Of a stretch of 13,993 bases of DNA, positions 1 to 5,877 are shown piece after piece. The notes beneath the pieces were generated by a model, which did not search any database, was not told the DNA's origin, and was given only the letters and a program-made list of their open reading frames with translations. Every line of letters starts with the position of its first letter. Positions within the stretch are counted from its first letter, which is position 1. This stretch comes from SURF-21 sp964592775 (lineage in GTDB: Bacteria; Actinomycetota; Geothermincolia; Geothermincolales; RBG-13-55-18), in NCBI GenBank assembly GCA_964592775.1, contig CAZQFX010000069.1, positions 1 through 13,993 of the forward strand, written 5' to 3'. Both the position numbers and the translations under genes were made by a program.

Positions 1-658
1 TGGTCAGCAGCAGGGAGAGGATCACGGCGATGACCGAGGCGATGGAGAGCCTCAGTATCATATCGTTCCTCTGTTCCTCGAAATACGCCGTGGCCTCGGC
101 CGTCTCGTCGGTGCGGTCCACGATCATGTTGACGTAGAAGGGCTCCAGTCCGGGGTACTTCAGATCCACGAGATAGAAGACCGAGACGTAGACCCCTTCC
201 GCTCCTCCCAGGGAATCGAGGATCTCGTAATCTCCCGTGGGGGGCTCGGTGGGCATCTCCTGCGGCACGACATCTACGCCCTTTGCGGTCGCGTGGGAGA
301 CGACCTCCCCGTCCTGGACCATCCCCACGTATTCGATGGGATAGAAGAGGATGGCGAAGCGGTTTATCAGATCGTAGAAGGCCTGCATGTCGCCGCTGAT
401 TATCTTGTTGACGTCTTCCTGGTTGAAGAGATTTATCACAGCCGGGCTCTCGGCCAGTTCGGTAATCTTCTCGCCGATCTGGACGAGGGAGAGCACGGAC
501 TGCTCCACCACCAGCGCCTTGTTCTTCTCGATGTTTTTGTTGGTGGTGACGATGATGTCCACCATGAAATATGTGATGATGGCCAGGACCAGCGCCAGGA
601 CCGACAGGGATACGGCCAGCATAAGCCGCCGCATCTCTTTCCCGCTTTTCGTGCTCAT
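1..658 (-). CDS. Membrane-anchored sensor protein, N-terminal part (runs off the left edge)
   Basis: This reading frame has no stop from an ATG at 656-658 to the left edge (219 codons). A strong Shine-Dalgarno sequence (GAGGAGG) lies a few bases upstream of the ATG on the minus strand. The product starts with a short basic cytoplasmic stretch, then a membrane helix at about residues 12-33. A probable extracytoplasmic domain covers about residues 35-195, and a second helix begins near residue 200. This layout (TM, outer sensor domain, TM) is typical of sensor kinases, chemoreceptors, and cyclases or diguanylate cyclases with a Cache-like or similar input domain. The output module lies outside the window, so the class cannot be assigned. 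The gene is divergent from the ferredoxin/AOR operon. I saw no clear ligand-binding motif. The open frame, RBS and TM pattern make it a convincing gene. Confidence 0.85.
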   Translation of the reverse strand, partial: MSTKSGKEMRRLMLAVSLSVLALVLAIITYFMVDIIVTTNKNIEKNKALVVEQSVLSLVQIGEKITELAESPAVINLFNQEDVNKIISGDMQAFYDLINRFAILFYPIEYVGMVQDGEVVSHATAKGVDVVPQEMPTEPPTGDYEILDSLGGAEGVYVSVFYLVDLKYPGLEPFYVNMIVDRTDETAEATAYFEEQRNDMILRLSIASVIAVILSLLLT

Positions 659-823
659 ATTCAGCCTCCTCGATATCCCATTACCCCAGGGTTACTTGCA
701 CCAGCACCTATATCGGAGAATCGCTCGCTCCACTTGATAAGATCCTGACGAACGGTCGTATTTTAGGATTGAAAGGATCGCCGCGGGAGCGATGCTGTAT
801 CGTTTCAGTAGGCGCTTTCCGGG

Positions 824-853
824 TTGAGAAAGGTTGAGAGGCCACCCTATCAT
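824..853 (+). promoter_or_regulatory. Candidate sigma70-type promoter for the ferredoxin/AOR operon
   Basis: TTGAGA (824-829) and TATCAT (848-853) are separated by 18 bases, and each matches five of six consensus positions. Transcription would begin near 860, giving a leader of about 130 bases before the ferredoxin gene at 992. This is inferred from sequence only. Confidence 0.5.
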
Positions 854-883
854 CCTGTTAAACCACTCAATAAAGAAGAAAGG

Positions 884-925
884 GGTGACCTCCCAAGGGA
901 GCACCGCGGATGCCCGGCGGCCGGG
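884..925 (+). promoter_or_regulatory. Structured 5' leader of the AOR operon (two hairpins)
   Basis: The first hairpin (884-905) has outer arms GGTG/CACC around an inner CTCCC/GGGAG self-complementary stretch, with AC bulged on the 5' side. The second (913-925) has arms CCCGG/CCGGG with a three-base loop. No U-run follows, so neither is a classical terminator. A structured leader before a tungsten/molybdenum enzyme operon raises the possibility of a cofactor-responsive RNA of the Moco/Tuco type. I cannot match it to that family's consensus from memory. Confidence 0.3.
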
Positions 926-991
926 ATTGAGTATAGAATGGATTCGTGGTGCGTAACGTGTACGTGCAACCATCCCTGGAAGAGGACCGCC

Positions 992-1201
992 ATGAGACAT
1001 TCGGCCGAAAGATGCACCGGGTGCCGCACGTGCCAGCTGGTCTGTTCGCTGTCCCACGACGGCGAATGCGGCCCCGGCCCTTCCCGCGTCATCCTCCACG
1101 CGGAGGGGTTGCGGCTGCGGGCGGAGTTCACTCCCCAGTGCGACGAATGCGCCAGGTGCGCCAGGTACTGCCCCTACGGGGCCATGGAGAAGGTGAATTG
1201 A
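992..1201 (+). CDS. 2[4Fe-4S] ferredoxin-like protein, AOR partner
   Basis: This 69-residue protein has two complete cluster motifs. The first is C8-x2-C11-x2-C14-x3-C18, and the second is C50-x2-C53-x2-C56-x3-C60 followed by Pro. That is the bacterial dicluster ferredoxin pattern. An extra Cys26 lies between the motifs. I chose the ATG at 992 because a purine-rich Shine-Dalgarno (GGAAGAGGA, 978-986) sits about five bases upstream. Longer in-frame starts at 938 and 824 lack an RBS. The gene ends one base before the AOR start, so the two are almost certainly co-transcribed. Small polyferredoxins often accompany AOR-family enzymes and carry electrons between the tungstopterin subunit and cellular ferredoxin or other acceptors. 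The motif assignment is direct and the partnership is inferred from position. Confidence 0.85.
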   Translation: MRHSAERCTGCRTCQLVCSLSHDGECGPGPSRVILHAEGLRLRAEFTPQCDECARCARYCPYGAMEKVN

Positions 1202-1202
1202 C

Positions 1203-3047
1203 ATGGAGGGAGGATACGCGGGCCGGCTCATGGCCGTGGACCTTACGAGCGGAGAGGTTTCGTGTGGGAACTACCCCGATAGTTGCGCGCTAGATTTCCT
1301 CGGGGGCTTCGGCGCCAACAACCGCCTCTTCCGGGAATATTCCAGTCCAGGGACGGATCCGCTCGCGGCCGGGAACCCGGTCGTCCTCGGCGCGGGGCCC
1401 TTTGTGGGAACGATGGTGCCGGGGGCGTCCCGGGTCATGGCCAACGCGCGCCTGCCCCTCACCGGGGCGGTGGCCTCCGCGAGCGGGAGCATGGGGCTGG
1501 GGGCCCAGATGAAGTGGTGCGGGCTGGACCACCTGGTGCTCCTGGGGAGGGCGCCCGAACCCACCTGCATATATTTAGGCAGCGGCAGGGTGGAGTTTAT
1601 CCCCGCAGCATCGCTCTGGGGCAAGGGGATCCTGGAGACCACCCGCAGCCTGTGGGATACGTATCCCGGCGCTTCCGTCCTGGCCATCGGCCCCGCGGGG
1701 GAGAATGGGGTCCACCTCTCCCTGGCCATGATCGATGCCTGCGCCACCCTGGGGAGGGGCGGCCTGGCGGCGGTGCTGGGCGCGAAGAACCTCAAGGCGG
1801 TGGTGGTGAAGGGGAGCGGCGGCGTGCCGGTGGCGGACCCCGCGCGCCTGCAGAAACTTCTCGCCGGGCTTTACGAGCGTCTCGAGAACTTCGACATGCG
1901 CGAGGCGGCCGCGGCCCTGGGGATGATCGGCGCCTGGCCCATGTACGCGAGCCAGCTCCTCCCCCACGGCTCCACCGGCGAGGACCTGCGGGAACTGACG
2001 GAGAGGTTCGGCCCCCAGGCCTACCTCAAGCTCAAGAAGTGCAGGGTGGCGTGCCCCTCCTGCTTCCTCGCGGACAAGGATGAACTGTACCTGCCCTCCA
2101 CGGGGGAGAGCGTCTATTCCACCTCCTTCCTCAACGCGGCCATCATCGGCAGCGCGATGATGATGCGCGACGCGGAGGAGGCGGCCTCCACCCTGGCTCT
2201 CCTGGACGACCTGGGCCTGGATTTCATGACCTTGAGCTGGCAGGCGGCCTTCCTCCTCGAGCTGCACGAGCATGGGTTTATATCGGAAGCGGACGCGGAG
2301 GGGATCCCCCTGGCCAGGGGGGCGGACATGCTGCGCGAGCTGGCGCAGCGGGTGGCGGAACGCAGGGGCGATATAGGAGAGGCCTTCGCCCAGGGGTGGC
2401 GCGGGGCGTTCGGGCTCTTCGGCGAGGACAAGCGCCGCTATACCATGCTGGTGAGAGACCAGGACTGCCTCTACGATCCCCGCGCAAGCCGCCTGGGCAC
2501 CATGGAGTTCGAGCAGATCGTCTCCCCGCGCGGGCCCACCTCCGCCAGCGCGGGCTCGGCCACCTACGTGCCGGACCTGCCGGAGGGCAGGCTGCGCCGT
2601 CTCACTGCGCGCATGGGGGTGGGGGAGGAAGCCCTCGAACGCATCTTTTCGCCTCCCCGGGGCATGAATGTGGGAAGGCTCACCCGCTACTCCGAGGACT
2701 GGTTCAGCCTCTTCAGCTCCCTCGGCCTGTGCAACCGCTACCAGATCAACCGCTTCTATCACGCGGAGTTCGTTCGCGACCTCTATGCAGCCGTGACCGG
2801 CATAGAACTGGAGGTTGGAGAGATGATGGACAAGGCCGCCGCCGGCTGGGAGCTCTACCGCGAGCTGAACGAGGGCGAGGGCCTGGGCCGGGAGTGTGAC
2901 GTGCCGCCGCGGGCATGGTTCGACGAACAACCCCTCTGGGGTCGGGGCGGCCGCCTCAGGGATTATTTCGGAAACGAACTTTCCCGCGAGGATGTTCTAA
3001 CGCTTCTCGAGGATTATTACGATGAAAGAAACAGGAAGCACGGTTAA
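1203..3047 (+). CDS. aor: Aldehyde:ferredoxin oxidoreductase family protein (tungsten/molybdenum bis-pterin enzyme)
   Basis: The 614-residue product is the usual AOR length (about 600). The N-terminal AOR domain shows the family signatures GPFVGTMVPGASR (about residue 65), LPLTG, and IGPAGEN...GRGGLAAVLGAKNLKAV (about 160-200). The central part has C280, C284 and C287, a DxxGLD motif (D335-D340), and near the C-terminus a LGLC motif with C510. AOR-type enzymes use a tungstopterin and one [4Fe-4S] cluster to oxidise aldehydes to acids with ferredoxin as acceptor, in the cytoplasm. The cluster spacing here is Cx3CPxC. The family norm as I recall it (Pyrococcus AOR C288/C291/C295/C494) is Cx2CPx2C. 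The acidic residue expected five positions before C510 is Ser505. The usual PEYET-like segment reads SVYST (about 306-310). The family is secure but the substrate is not, and this may be a divergent subgroup. GGAGAAGG serves as the RBS, and the gene follows the ferredoxin by one base. Confidence 0.92.
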   Translation: MEGGYAGRLMAVDLTSGEVSCGNYPDSCALDFLGGFGANNRLFREYSSPGTDPLAAGNPVVLGAGPFVGTMVPGASRVMANARLPLTGAVASASGSMGLGAQMKWCGLDHLVLLGRAPEPTCIYLGSGRVEFIPAASLWGKGILETTRSLWDTYPGASVLAIGPAGENGVHLSLAMIDACATLGRGGLAAVLGAKNLKAVVVKGSGGVPVADPARLQKLLAGLYERLENFDMREAAAALGMIGAWPMYASQLLPHGSTGEDLRELTERFGPQAYLKLKKCRVACPSCFLADKDELYLPSTGESVYSTSFLNAAIIGSAMMMRDAEEAASTLALLDDLGLDFMTLSWQAAFLLELHEHGFISEADAEGIPLARGADMLRELAQRVAERRGDIGEAFAQGWRGAFGLFGEDKRRYTMLVRDQDCLYDPRASRLGTMEFEQIVSPRGPTSASAGSATYVPDLPEGRLRRLTARMGVGEEALERIFSPPRGMNVGRLTRYSEDWFSLFSSLGLCNRYQINRFYHAEFVRDLYAAVTGIELEVGEMMDKAAAGWELYRELNEGEGLGRECDVPPRAWFDEQPLWGRGGRLRDYFGNELSREDVLTLLEDYYDERNRKHG

Positions 3048-3071
3048 AAAGACGCGGGAGGACGATGTGGT

Positions 3072-3539
3072 TTGAAGGACAAGGAATACATGCTCGTGGC
3101 CCTGGAGGAGGCCCGCGCCGCGGCCGAGGAAGGAGAGATCCCGGTGGGCGCGGTGCTGGTGAAGGACGGGAAAGTCCTCGCCTGTACCCATAACCGCAGG
3201 GAGGCCACGGGCAATCCCATGCACCATGCCGAGGTCCTCGCCCTGGAGGATGGCGCCGCCCGCCTCGGCGGCTGGAGGCTGGAGGGGTCCACCCTCTACG
3301 TCACCCTGGAGCCCTGCCCCATGTGCGCCGGCGCCCTGGTGCAGGCGCGGGTGGGCAGGCTGGTCTTCGGAGCCCGGGACCTCAACCTTGGAGCCGCGGG
3401 CAGCAGGTACAACCTCGTCCACGACGAGACCACCCATCACCGCATCGAGGTCATGGACGGCATCCTGGAGGAGGAGTGCCAGGAGATACTGCGGGAGTTC
3501 TTCGAGGCCAGGCGCAACGGGAATAAGCCGTACGAGTGA
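3072..3539 (+). CDS. tadA: tRNA adenosine(34) deaminase TadA
   Basis: TadA converts A34 to inosine in the tRNA-Arg(ACG) wobble position, which allows decoding of CGU, CGC and CGA. The 155-residue protein has the zinc-dependent deaminase signatures. These are H52-A53-E54 (zinc ligand and catalytic Glu, within NPMHHAEVLALE) and P-C82-P-M-C85 (the other two zinc ligands). Its length and N-terminus (LALEEAR-like, EIPVGAVLVKDGKV) match the family. The start is a TTG at 3072, preceded by GGGAGGA. An in-frame ATG at 3090 would trim the first helix. It lies 24 bases after the AOR gene on the same strand and could be read from that transcript, although there is no functional link. A non-tRNA deaminase is unlikely given the close fit. 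Confidence 0.93.
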   Translation: MKDKEYMLVALEEARAAAEEGEIPVGAVLVKDGKVLACTHNRREATGNPMHHAEVLALEDGAARLGGWRLEGSTLYVTLEPCPMCAGALVQARVGRLVFGARDLNLGAAGSRYNLVHDETTHHRIEVMDGILEEECQEILREFFEARRNGNKPYE

Positions 3540-3810
3540 ACCCTCCGGACACGCACTTGCCTTGAACGCCCCGCTTGAAGCGCGCCGGTCCCAGTCCACG
3601 GCCCGGTAATACCGATCGCGAGATACACGTTGAGTTCGCTTCGCTGGATGTCTAATGAACATCATGCCTCAGGATGCGGCCAAGCCGGACGGGCCTCCCG
3701 TTATCTTCATCTCCGTCGATCCTTGAGGTGACGCAGGAGGACTTCGCATGTTTTTCGTCAAGCAGAATCCCCCGCGATACGCCTTCCCGTGAAGCGGCCC
3801 GCGTTGCACC

Positions 3811-3940
3811 GTGGCGCGGTACGCGACCGAGGTCGCTTGGTCGCGGCATACCGGCGATAACCCCCCTCGCGTGGCGTGTACGAAACAACCGAGGTCGTGT
3901 TTGGTCGCGGCATACCGGCGATAACCCCCCTCACGTGGCG
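3811..3940. repeat. Two-unit tandem direct repeat, 60 and 64 bp
   Basis: Unit 1 (3811-3870) and unit 2 (3871-3934) each begin GTGGCG and end in a nearly identical 32-base block containing GGCATACCGGCGATAACC. A third GTGGCG at 3935-3940 starts a truncated unit. The units differ by small indels and several substitutions in the left half. Unit 1 includes a perfect inverted repeat, GCGACC-GA-GGTCGC (3823-3836). The equivalent in unit 2 (ACAACC-GA-GGTCGT) keeps pairing except at one position. The repeat ends about ten bases before the tRNA promoter. Its function is unknown. Confidence 0.8.
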
Positions 3941-3950
3941 AGAAGGCTGG

Positions 3951-3979
3951 TTCAACCGCTGCTCACACCCCGCTATAAT
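3951..3979 (+). promoter_or_regulatory. Promoter of tRNA-Ser
   Basis: A perfect TATAAT (3974-3979) lies nine bases before the tRNA 5' end. TTCAAC (3951-3956) sits exactly 17 bases upstream as a weak -35 element (three of six positions). The spacing to the mature tRNA leaves almost no leader. Confidence 0.65.
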
Positions 3980-3987
3980 GGATGGGC

Positions 3988-4079
3988 GGAGAGGTGGCAG
4001 AGTGGACGAATGCGGCGGTCTCGAAAACCGTTGGGCCTCGCGAGGGGTCTCGTGGGTTCAAATCCCACCCTCTCCGCCA
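3988..4079 (+). tRNA. tRNA-Ser(CGA), CCA encoded
   Basis: The acceptor arms GGAGAGG (3988-3994) and CCTCTCC (4069-4075) pair fully, followed by discriminator G and an encoded CCA. The anticodon stem GCGGT/ACCGT closes the loop CTCGAAA, giving anticodon CGA, which reads UCG serine codons. A long variable arm, characteristic of serine tRNA, precedes the T arm GTGGG-TTCAAAT-CCCAC. The gene is intact. Its 3' 60 bases, from the anticodon loop onward, are repeated downstream at 5385-5444 and in part at 6308-6335. It therefore appears to have served as an integration target. Confidence 0.95.
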
Positions 4080-4091
4080 GACTATGTTTGA
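4020..4091 (+). repeat. tRNA-Ser 3'-half repeat, copy 1 (attL-like)
   Basis: The 60 bases from the anticodon loop to the CCA (4020-4079), plus 12 further bases (GACTATGTTTGA), are matched at 5385-5456 with four substitutions over 72 aligned positions and no gaps. Because similarity continues past the tRNA end, the shared unit is larger than the tRNA half itself. Confidence 0.85.
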
Positions 4092-4289
4092 GCTGGGGTT
4101 TTGTAAACGCGCCTACGGGACCAGAAATCCGCAGAAACCAGCGCATTGGAGGGGATTGCCTTACGGAAAATCTATTGCTTGTAGCGAGTCCGCATGGAAA
4201 AAATGCCACCGCGTTAGCTGATAATGAGTAGTAGATACAGTAAACTGTTGATAAATACCGAGGGCATGAGTCGAGAAACGGGAGATTAA

Positions 4290-4334
4290 ATGACCAAGAA
4301 TGTTGGTCATACGACCAAAAATATTGGTCGTATG
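4290..4334 (+). promoter_or_regulatory. Double palindromic operator across the start codon
   Basis: Two inverted repeats abut here. The first (4290-4310) has 8-base arms ATGACCAA/TTGGTCAT with a five-base centre, and its left arm includes the start codon. The second (4308-4334) has perfect 11-base arms CATACGACCAA/TTGGTCGTATG with a five-base centre. Both share ACCAA-N5-TTGGT, and the centres lie 21 bases apart, two helical turns. The likely ligand is the HTH domain of the gene they sit in, which would give autorepression. The second could also form an mRNA hairpin just inside the coding region. Confidence 0.6.
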
Positions 4335-4922
4335 GGAGCGGGAGAACTCTTCGCCTCTTCCGTCATGATCGACCTTCTGAAGATATTCTTCCTGCACACC
4401 GGGGAGGAATTCTACCAGCGGGAACTGTCTCGCCTCAGCGGCGATTCCCTGTACCTGGTGCAAAGGGAACTGGACCGGCTCGAAAGATCTGGCCTTGTTC
4501 GCAAGGAGCGGCGGGGAAATCGTGTGTACTACAGCGCGCAAGATAGAAATCCGGCCTTCCTGGACCTCAAGAGGTTTTTCATGAAGACCGTAGCCTTGGG
4601 AGACAAGCTCTCGGAAGCCTTTTCACCCCTCCTCCCGGAGATCACCCTCGCCTTTATCTACGGCTCAGTTGCCGCGGGGGAAGACCGGCCGGGCAGCGAT
4701 GTCGATATCATGGTGATAGGAAAAGTAAGTCTCAAGGAAATAAGTAAGATCCTCGGCCCGTTAAGCCGCGAGCTGGGGAGAGAGTTAAATCCGACTGCCT
4801 ATTCCACCACTGAGTTCAAGAAGAGGATCAAGGAAGGAAACGCCTTTATCAGATCGGTGATCAAGAGCCCGAAGATATGGCTGGTCGGAGACGAAGATGG
4901 TCTTGCAGGATTGGCTCGATAG
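4290..4922 (+). CDS. Winged-helix HTH-nucleotidyltransferase (MNT) protein, putative antitoxin/autorepressor
   Basis: This 210-residue protein has a winged helix-turn-helix at about residues 40-85 (EFYQRELSRLSG, then LDRLERSGLVRKERRGNRVYY). A minimal nucleotidyltransferase domain follows, with G125-S126, ten residues, then D137-V-D139, the metal-binding DxD of the polymerase-beta fold. It resembles the bacterial and archaeal HTH-MNT family usually paired with HEPN proteins. In MNT/HEPN modules the nucleotidyltransferase can neutralise the HEPN RNase by AMPylation; that this one does so is inference. GGGAG lies six bases before the ATG at 4290. An in-frame ATG at 4332 has no RBS. The first 14 codons contain two inverted repeats, so the N-terminal peptide is itself repetitive (TKNVGH-TTKNIGR). 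The 3' end overlaps the HEPN gene by 26 bases. Confidence 0.85.
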   Translation: MTKNVGHTTKNIGRMGAGELFASSVMIDLLKIFFLHTGEEFYQRELSRLSGDSLYLVQRELDRLERSGLVRKERRGNRVYYSAQDRNPAFLDLKRFFMKTVALGDKLSEAFSPLLPEITLAFIYGSVAAGEDRPGSDVDIMVIGKVSLKEISKILGPLSRELGRELNPTAYSTTEFKKRIKEGNAFIRSVIKSPKIWLVGDEDGLAGLAR

Positions 4923-5343
4923 AAAAGACCTAAGACCGCATAATACATCACGGCGTGAGATCGCGAGCCTTCTAGAGGTTGTGGATAGGGATCTGCAGGA
5001 CGCTTCGGTCAAGGCGATATCTCCCGACAGGAGGTTCGCTACGGCATACAACGCCGTTCTCCAGCTCGCGACAGCCGTCCTCTATGCATCCGGTTGCCGT
5101 GCTGCCGGAAAAGGCCATCATTGGATCACCATAAGCGTCCTGCCGGATATCATGGGCTCAGATGCGCAAGAGCTTGCGGATTATTTCAACAACTGCAGAG
5201 CGAAACGTCACGGTGTGGATTACGATCGTGCACATATCATCTCCGTGGATGATGTTGATGAACTCCTTCGTGAGGCGGGATTCTTCAGGGACGAAGTACT
5301 GAGATGGTTTGAAGCAAATCGACCCGATCTCATTGGAGACTGA
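4897..5343 (+). CDS. HEPN-domain protein, putative toxin partner of the HTH-MNT
   Basis: This 148-residue, probably helical protein follows the HTH-MNT gene with a 26-base overlap. It has its own GGAG (4887-4890) six bases before the ATG, a pattern suggesting translational coupling. Near residues 101-110 it reads RAKRHGVDYD. This resembles the conserved Arg...His/Asn...Tyr segment of HEPN proteins, many of which are metal-independent RNases in toxin-antitoxin or phage-defence modules. The Arg-His spacing is Rx3H from R101 to H105, tighter than the canonical Rx4-6H, so RNase activity is not assured. A GKGHHW segment occurs at about residues 72-77. The pairing with an adjacent MNT gene is the main support for the call. 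The gene ends 31 bases before a tRNA-fragment junction. Confidence 0.75.
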   Translation: MVLQDWLDRKDLRPHNTSRREIASLLEVVDRDLQDASVKAISPDRRFATAYNAVLQLATAVLYASGCRAAGKGHHWITISVLPDIMGSDAQELADYFNNCRAKRHGVDYDRAHIISVDDVDELLREAGFFRDEVLRWFEANRPDLIGD

Positions 5344-5373
5344 TCCCGATATTAAACCACCCGAGCTGATGGA

Positions 5374-5456
5374 AGTACGTCAGGCTCGAAAACCGTTGGG
5401 CCTCGCCAGGGGTCTCGTGGGTTCGAATACCACCCTCTCCGCCAGACCATGTTTGA
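5374..5456 (+). repeat. tRNA-Ser 3'-half repeat, copy 2, with element-specific left arm
   Basis: Bases 5385-5444 match the tRNA from the anticodon loop through the CCA with three substitutions. The similarity runs on through GACCATGTTTGA (5445-5456). Left of the junction, the tRNA 5' half is replaced by AGTACGTCAGG (5374-5384), which is identical at copy 3. One substitution creates a G-A mismatch at the top of the T stem, and there is no 5' half, so it is not a working tRNA gene. It is the kind of junction expected at the distal end of an element integrated in a tRNA. Confidence 0.85.
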
Positions 5457-5583
5457 ACAAGCGTTCTGGTGACCGGTCTCAGGCATCCGGAATTCTGCAG
5501 AAAACGGTTGCGCAAATCCTTGTTGTAGTTGGGGATTGTTGCAATAATCAAGGAGAATATGAATATTGGTTGGGTAGGTTTAG

Positions 5584-5877
5584 ATGGATAAGAGAATGAA
5601 CGTTGATGAAATAAAAAAGAAGATCTTGCCTGTACTCGATAGGCACGATGTGGTCAAGGCCTCGATTTTCGGCTCAATCGCGAGAGATGAAAGCGATGAA
5701 AAGAGCGATGTTGATATCCTCGTAGAATTGAGCGGCGAGAAGAGCTTGCTTGACCTGGCGGGTCTGAAGATAGAGCTGGAGGAGATCCTGGGAAGAGGCG
5801 TGGATGTGCTCACCTATGAATCTCTGCACCCACTTCTTAAGGAGCGGATATTGAGCGAGCAGAAGGTCATTCTGTGA
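5584..5877 (+). CDS. mntA: MntA-type nucleotidyltransferase antitoxin
   Basis: This 97-residue minimal nucleotidyltransferase has the diagnostic G30-S31 (SIFGSIARDES), ten residues, then D42-V-D44 (SDVDILVEL). In characterised HepT/MntA systems the antitoxin transfers AMP to a tyrosine next to the HEPN active site and silences the toxin. The family, size and order (antitoxin gene first) all fit. The start at 5584 is uncertain. GGTAGG lies just upstream, and a second in-frame ATG at 5596 is possible. A better Shine-Dalgarno (AAGGAG, 5551-5556) precedes an ATG at 5560, but that frame meets TAG at 5581-5583, immediately before the 5584 ATG. Its stop overlaps the hepT start (GTGA). Base composition is more AT-rich than the chromosomal operons on either side. 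Confidence 0.9.
   Translation: MDKRMNVDEIKKKILPVLDRHDVVKASIFGSIARDESDEKSDVDILVELSGEKSLLDLAGLKIELEEILGRGVDVLTYESLHPLLKERILSEQKVIL

Larger units (their letters stand above)
659..991. other. Divergent intergenic region (333 bp)
   Basis: This stretch separates the minus-strand sensor gene from the ferredoxin/AOR operon. It holds the sensor gene's RBS (just right of 658), a candidate plus-strand promoter (824-853) and a leader of about 130 bases with two hairpins (884-905 and 913-925). A frame open from 824 into the ferredoxin gene has no Shine-Dalgarno at its early starts, so I treat it as untranslated leader. I could not find a convincing promoter for the minus-strand gene. Confidence 0.6.
3540..3987. 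other. Gene-poor region between tadA and tRNA-Ser (448 bp)
   Basis: No open frame here has both a plausible RBS and a recognisable product. The left part (3540-3800) shows no feature I can name, and in particular no SRP RNA helix-8 signature. The right part contains a two-unit direct repeat (3811-3940) and the tRNA promoter (3951-3979). Confidence 0.6.

Noticed and set aside
1575..2930. A 451-codon minus-strand open frame opposite the AOR gene
   Set aside because: It lies entirely within a gene with a clear family match, shows shadow-type composition and has no domain.
3811..3940. Possible CRISPR array
   Set aside because: There are only two units, they are contiguous without unique spacers, and the unit length of 60-64 bases with internal variation does not fit.
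3540..3980. SRP RNA (ffs), which often lies near tadA
   Set aside because: No helix-8 signature (GGAAGGAAGCAGC-like) was found on reading the plus strand of the gap.
3674..4231. A 185-codon frame running through the tandem repeat and tRNA-Ser
   Set aside because: It crosses an intact tRNA gene and its promoter. Its resemblance to a frame near 5309-5599 comes only from the repeated tRNA segment.
5385..5444. A second functional tRNA-Ser
   Set aside because: Only the 3' half is present, the upstream sequence cannot form the acceptor, D or anticodon stems, and the T stem has a mismatch.
5309..5599. A 96-codon frame over tRNA fragment 2
   Set aside because: It overlaps the end of the HEPN gene and consists largely of translated tRNA sequence, with no RBS or domain.
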